Shown here: positions 63,101 through 64,000 of the stretch, in pieces
Numbering within the stretch: the first letter of the stretch is position 1
How the letters are laid out: each line of letters begins with the position of its first letter
DNA from: Pelomonas sp. V22
GTDB taxonomy: Bacteria; Pseudomonadota; Gammaproteobacteria; Burkholderiales; Burkholderiaceae_C
NCBI RefSeq assembly: GCF_030014915.1
Contig: NZ_JAGIXS010000008.1
Location: 186,001-250,000 of the forward strand
Reading direction: 5' to 3'
DNA length: 64,000 nt
The notes under the pieces: model-generated
Database searches by the model: none
Told to the model about the DNA's origin: nothing
What the model saw: the letters and a program-made list of their open reading frames with translations, nothing else
Made by a program: the position numbers and the translations under genes

Positions 63101-63244
63101 GCTGTCATTGGAAATCACGACGACGGTACCCGCCTTGGCCACACCGCTCACGTTACCGGCGGTGCCCTGGGCCAACACGACACCGGCGAGACACATGCCC
63201 ACCGCAATCGCGACTAGGGACTTCGTCTTCTTCATAGCCTTCAT
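60197..63244 (-). CDS. Oar-like TonB-dependent outer-membrane receptor
   Basis: A 1015-residue protein. A signal peptide (about 1-28) leads to a carboxypeptidase-regulatory-like domain (about 45-105, GTVVVISNDSGFTRTVTADSSGRFAVNQLPVGEYKVE), a plug (about 110-250) with DTVTVVGTK near a TonB-box position, and a large beta-barrel ending in the aromatic C-terminus SVSYDY. The lack of a strong siderophore signature and the Oar-type leader suggest peptide, polysaccharide or adhesion-type substrates. Start is the first ATG of MKAMKKTKS, with a GGAGCG site 6-7 nt upstream. It is monocistronic, with its own terminator. Confidence 0.93.
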   Translation of the reverse strand: MKAMKKTKSLVAIAVGMCLAGVVLAQGTAGNVSGVAKAGTVVVISNDSGFTRTVTADSSGRFAVNQLPVGEYKVEAKGLGTRTITVTIGSTTGVSFENTLDTVTVVGTKVMIDTSSTDVRTVITAKELARLPLTQSAQAIALLTPGANAGSGAYFGGLTSFGGAGVSENAYYVNGYFSGEPLSNLGQFELPYGAIAQQETYTGGYGAKYGRSAGGVISQVGKSGTNNFVYGGQFVFSPNGLRAKSPDTYYPKISLPSGYNYASASLPGTLYRRGGQDTRESVKVSAYAGGPIIQDKLFAFVSLEKSDVDTKTAPAVGTDYTTLGTTKDPKAYVKLNWNVTNDHLLEYTYLGEKYDYSGTRNAYAFATGVEGAPVAGVPTPEVRNTTYNILKYTGYLTDDLTLSATYGRSTFTDKQINPSIVPGLPALASTTLQNPAYNGGNPINNNQGGYQARDGRDYSNGLRADLEWKLNAAHTLAVGIDNITFKAENEGTAQVADRWIYGRLGSPGNISTTLGVGNPYNAANPNGYYVYKYLFSTATSMSLEQKAYYLEDRWNLSKNFLLTLGLRNDEFTNKNNIGQAYMNAKNQWAPRIGAAWDVNGDGSMKAFGNAGRYFLAMPNSVAVRGASASTFTRDYYTYTGIAANGAPTGLTPVPGIGGKPAPGPVSSNGEYGTPVDVEAFAPKDLKNMYQDEFILGFEKSLAKGWTAGVKVTHRALKSSIDDFCDGDALATAAGLTITGNDANTGKYIAQDKAGKGYYVGHCYMFNPGGSATYSFEAIGGGSRLLKKISSKELGFKEGVERKYSSIDLFLERAFDNVWSARVDYTYSKLKGNNEGQVKSEFGQADISKTQDWDAAALMEYANGYLFNDRRHQLKFRGSYQFAKEWMISGNARVLSGSPVSCLGYFNPGNIDEGSAAADPVGYGSSYHTCLGKVAKPGDVRTPWTYQIDMGLQYRPSMLQGKLAITANVFNLLNQQKVRQYDVTSESDPYTVRNAFMMPISYQAPRSAQISVSYDY

Positions 63245-63559
63245 AAAGGTCGCTCCAAAAAGTAGAAGAACTGTGCCCCCCACGGCACAGGCTCTCAGAC
63301 CGGCCGAACGGGAGGCAACGTGGAACGATTGTCAGATCGCGTAGAAGCGAGGACCCCCGGGTAAGTCTTGACTCCCACTGCCAGCGGATTTTTTGGCTGC
63401 TTGTCCAGTCGTGAAATATTTTTATGAATCAATGACTTATTGCACTGCGACCGCTTCACCAGAAAAATAGGACCCCACGCAAGAACGGGGTCTACCCCCT
63501 TTGGGTTGTTGCGTTTTGGTGACGAGTCGGCCGGTTCAAGCTTCTTTACAGCACCCCAT
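63245..63559. other. 315-bp intergenic region upstream of the TonB receptor
   Basis: No gene is seen. It includes a relatively AT-rich block (63390-63445), which is a plausible promoter for the receptor on the minus strand, and a minus-strand terminator for the mazG transcript (63462-63492). No clear -35/-10 pair stands out, and no ferric-uptake box was recognised. Confidence 0.5.
63462..63492 (-). terminator. Rho-independent terminator after the MazG-like gene
   Basis: Read on the minus strand: GACCCC and GGGGTC arms around a 10-nt loop, followed by CTATTTTTC. It lies about 70 bp after the MazG-like stop codon and would end the queE-mazG transcript before the TonB receptor promoter. Confidence 0.75.
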
Positions 63560-63886
63560 TCAGGGTCCCGGATACTTCAGCGCGTTCTTGATGAGCTTGT
63601 CCTCGACGGCGGCGGCAATGTCCACGCCACTGTGATCGGCGATCTGAAGCAGGTAGAGCAGCACGTCGGCGATCTCCTCGCCCAGGTGCTGATGACGGGC
63701 CGGATCATCGGCAATGGCCGCACTCTCCTCGGGCGTGAGCCACTGGAAGATCTCGACCAGCTCGGCGGCCTCCACGACCATGGCCATGGCCAGGTTCTTG
63801 GGCGTCTGGTACGCCTGCCATTGCCGGGCCGCCGCAAACTCGCGCAGCCGGCGCTGTAGGCCTTCGACGTCCAGCGGCTGGCTCAT
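63560..63886 (-). CDS. MazG-like nucleotide pyrophosphohydrolase (RS21-C6 type)
   Basis: A 108-residue all-alpha NTP pyrophosphohydrolase. Metal-binding Glu/Asp motifs are visible in KNLAMAMVVEAAELVEIFQWL and EEIADVLLYLLQIAD. It matches the small dCTPase/MazG-like group that hydrolyses non-canonical or excess nucleotides. Start at 63886 aligns with the usual short N-terminus; an upstream start (63934) would overlap queE. It follows queE with a 2-bp gap, so the two are likely co-transcribed. Confidence 0.9.
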   Translation of the reverse strand: MSQPLDVEGLQRRLREFAAARQWQAYQTPKNLAMAMVVEAAELVEIFQWLTPEESAAIADDPARHQHLGEEIADVLLYLLQIADHSGVDIAAAVEDKLIKNALKYPGP

Positions 63887-63888
63887 CG

Positions 63889-64000
63889 TCAGGCTATGCC
63901 AACGACCTTGTGCATCTGCACCGACAACCTCCATTGGGGGTGGTCCAGGCAGTACTGCACCGCCTCCCGGGTGTGCTGGCGCTGCAACACCGAGTCCATG
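63889..64000 (-). CDS. queE: 7-carboxy-7-deazaguanine synthase QueE (C-terminal fragment; 5' end outside window)
   Basis: The last 36 codons of a minus-strand gene. The visible part ends with AVQYCLDHPQWRLSVQMHKVVGIA, in which HPQWRLSVQ-x-HK-x-x-GI is the typical end of QueE radical-SAM proteins. QueE makes the deazaguanine core used for queuosine, so with queA and tgt three queuosine genes occur in this window. The identification rests on a short fragment. It immediately precedes the MazG-like gene. Confidence 0.75.
   Translation of the reverse strand, partial: MDSVLQRQHTREAVQYCLDHPQWRLSVQMHKVVGIA

Noticed and set aside
60221-63217. 998-codon plus-strand frame opposite the TonB receptor
   Set aside because: Antisense to a convincing receptor; Val/Gln/His-rich composition and no domain.

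Overview
The window is a compact, high-GC (roughly two-thirds G+C) chromosomal segment from a betaproteobacterium. Gene content and protein style (type-2 ArgC, ParA/ParB with parS inside mnmG and rsmG, QueA/Tgt/QueE, an Oar-like TonB receptor, PrkA/YeaH/SpoVR, a LuxR regulator beside a peptide exporter) fit order Burkholderiales, close to Roseateles/Pelomonas/Paucibacter-type genera. That placement is inference from protein flavour, not a database match. I saw no rRNA, tRNA, CRISPR array, transposase or phage module.

Layout. 1-12 kb: 3' end of a cyclophilin, a small ABC-type pair, a divergent pair of Gly/Pro-linker lipoproteins (a PQQ-like repeat protein and a MauG-type di-haem peroxidase), an alpha/beta hydrolase, recG, a small eRF1-like protein, queA and a 7TMR-type hybrid histidine kinase. 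12-27 kb: an IMPACT/YigZ protein, three tandem solute-binding proteins, tgt, a minus-strand operon with an MFS-PlsC fusion, an HTH-DUF2339-DUF3999 operon behind a dyad, and a large thioredoxin-fold protein. 27-37 kb: a PAS-GGDEF-EAL protein overlapping an Aer-type chemoreceptor, a Crp/Fnr regulator with a full FNR-type cysteine set but a CRP-type recognition helix, a GST, a MaoC-like protein, and an S33 hydrolase-NatA-NatB-like operon.

37-42 kb is the most interesting part. A LuxR-type regulator with no luxI in the window is followed by a tiny double-glycine-leader peptide gene, an HlyD-type adaptor and a C39-peptidase ABC transporter. Two closely matching 16-bp CT-N12-AG dyads lie in front of luxR (shared with a divergent small gene) and in front of the peptide gene. 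I read this as a possible LuxR-controlled secreted-peptide system; its mature peptide is very Gly/Ser/Pro-rich and ends in Trp.

42-50 kb is an origin-proximal type of locus: mnmG-rsmG-parA-...-parB with one perfect and one near-perfect parS site inside the coding sequences and a perfect DnaA box upstream of mnmG, with argC, two acetyltransferases and a hydrolase between parA and parB. 50-55 kb is the prkA-yeaH-spoVR stress operon, behind a spacer holding a strong terminator and then three successive stem-loops. 55-64 kb: a FAD-linked oxidase, a cobalamin adenosyltransferase, a WYL regulator, a protein with a degenerate HNH-like motif, an acetyltransferase, a large Oar-like TonB-dependent receptor with its own terminator, a MazG-like pyrophosphohydrolase and the 3' end of queE.
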